32,390 nucleotides of DNA from assembly GCA_002163135.1 (NCBI GenBank), contig MAAN01000028.1, positions 1 to 32,390 of the forward strand, read 5' to 3'. This document shows positions 31,677 to 32,390 of this stretch, piece by piece. A program made the translations under genes and the position numbers. The first letter of the stretch is position 1; the number at the start of each line of letters is the position of its first letter. A model generated the notes under the pieces. It saw nothing but the letters and a program-made list of their open reading frames with translations. It was not told the DNA's origin and ran no database searches. Source of the stretch: Alphaproteobacteria bacterium 46_93_T64 (GTDB lineage Bacteria; Pseudomonadota; Alphaproteobacteria; Sneathiellales; Sneathiellaceae).

Positions 31677-32390
31677 CTATTTTGTATTTAACGTCTTCAG
31701 GATTGCAAAAGGCGAATCAGGATCCATTTCCTGTACCCTTGGTTTAGCTGAAGCTGCAGGGCGTTTTGACCCTTTATGTTGAGACGTTGCATTGCGGTTA
31801 TTCGGCTTGTTTCCAGCCGGGCTGTTTGGCGCAGTGCGTTTACGTTTTTTGAAGGACACTTTCTTGTAGGTCAGCTCTTCGCCTTCGCCTTTGGCTTCAT
31901 AACCGAGCTGTTCAAGAATAAGTGTGAATTGTTCCTTTGTGGTACCAACTAGGGACAACATTTCGTGGGTCGGTTTGAAAGCCAAATTGCGAGGAAGATC
32001 TTTCTTCTTTTTATCAACCTGTTTGGTTTTTTCAGGTTTATCGGAAGTGTCTTTCTCGCCTGTTCCCGCAGTTGGCTCTTCTGCTTTATCAGCGTCCGAC
32101 GCTGGTGCAGGAGTTGCTTCACTAGGTGTGGTTTCTATCGCGGCCTCTTCAGGCGCAGTTTTCACCGCTATATCTTCAGTCGAAACTTGCGCATCCTGAT
32201 CAGTTGTTGCTTCAGTTGCTTCAGTTGCTTCAGTTGCTTCAACAGCTTCAACTACTTTTACTTCGCTTTCGGCTGTAATTTCAGCTGTTTTCACTTCAGG
32301 GGCTGGCGTGTCGGGTTCAAGCAGGCCACGGGACGCACGGCGTAATAGACCCGCTAGTCGGTCCAACATATCCAAGCGAATAGCGAGATT
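31677..32390 (-). CDS. C-terminal part of an SUV3-like superfamily II helicase (5' end beyond the window)
   Basis: The frame runs through the right edge; 237 or more residues are visible. The first visible residues (IRLDMLDRLAGLLRRAS) and the later FKPTHEMLSLVGTTKEQFTL, ILEQLGYEAKGEGEEL match the C-terminal region of alphaproteobacterial SUV3-like helicases, which unwind RNA or DNA; the helicase core itself is not in view. Between them is a long low-complexity linker rich in Ala, Glu and Thr, including four ATE/TEA repeats coded by a 9-bp tandem repeat. The tail is basic (KKRKRTAPNSPAGNKPNNRN). The downstream S4 gene supports the call. TTG at 32375 is not the real start. Confidence 0.8.
   Translation of the reverse strand, partial: NLAIRLDMLDRLAGLLRRASRGLLEPDTPAPEVKTAEITAESEVKVVEAVEATEATEATEATTDQDAQVSTEDIAVKTAPEEAAIETTPSEATPAPASDADKAEEPTAGTGEKDTSDKPEKTKQVDKKKKDLPRNLAFKPTHEMLSLVGTTKEQFTLILEQLGYEAKGEGEELTYKKVSFKKRKRTAPNSPAGNKPNNRNATSQHKGSKRPAASAKPRVQEMDPDSPFAILKTLNTK
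32207..32242 (-). repeat. 9-bp tandem repeat in the helicase linker
   Basis: Four copies of TTGCTTCAG (last with a terminal A) read on the + strand encode the Ala-Thr-Glu linker of the helicase on the minus strand. Repeats of this kind are prone to in-frame copy-number change. Confidence 0.75.

Noticed and set aside
32373-32375. TTG at 32375 as start of a separate 232-aa protein
   Set aside because: The frame stays open to the window edge with helicase C-terminal residues upstream of it; the gene is simply truncated by the window.

Overview
The window looks like chromosome from a moderate-GC, probably marine, flagellated alphaproteobacterium. The clues are FlbT, a DUF6460-like membrane protein, an alphaproteobacterial-type Nfu protein starting MFIQT, an SUV3-like helicase followed by an S4-domain gene, TAXI-type TRAP transporters and a fused KorA/KorB pair. 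I cannot name the genus; a Sneathiella/Kiloniella/Rhodospirillales-like lineage is a guess. I saw no tRNA, rRNA, CRISPR array, insertion sequence or phage gene.

Region 1 (1-13730) is dominated by two giant type-I-secreted RTX proteins on the + strand: the C-terminal 1,631 residues of one (5' end outside the window) and a complete 2,596-residue paralogue. Both carry a very long RTX array in which the buried position of the nonapeptide is almost always Met (consensus M-Y-G-G-x-x-x-D-x), not Leu/Ile. Each then has a shared unknown module, Ig/cadherin-like domains, a short canonical Leu/Ile RTX array and a T1SS C-terminal target domain. The two arrays are colinear to the exact base over several landmarks, and the second gene carries one additional 684-bp (228-aa) block. 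A lone flbT lies antisense between them. Both giants end in strong hairpins.

Region 2 (13800-17560) holds a small DUF6460-like membrane protein, a short DksA/TraR-type zinc-finger protein, and korA-korB for a 2-oxoacid (probably 2-oxoglutarate):ferredoxin oxidoreductase.

Region 3 (17730-20060) holds a TetR regulator, an ArsR-AHSA1 pair with a readable promoter/operator, and a membrane-anchored AsmA-like protein.

Region 4 (20150-28680) looks like a catabolic island. A TAXI solute-binding protein and a fused 12TM-type TRAP permease, plus a second TAXI paralogue behind hairpins, are transcribed away from an IclR regulator. The regulator heads an acyl-CoA dehydrogenase / class II aldolase / cyclase-family hydrolase run. 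The likely logic is uptake of an organic acid followed by its oxidation or cleavage under IclR control; the substrate is unknown.

Region 5 (28790-32390) is housekeeping and unknowns. It contains a two-NifU-domain Nfu protein whose first domain has lost its cysteines, two hypothetical proteins, a CDP-alcohol phosphatidyltransferase, an Hsp15-like S4 protein and the C-terminus of an SUV3-like helicase running off the window.
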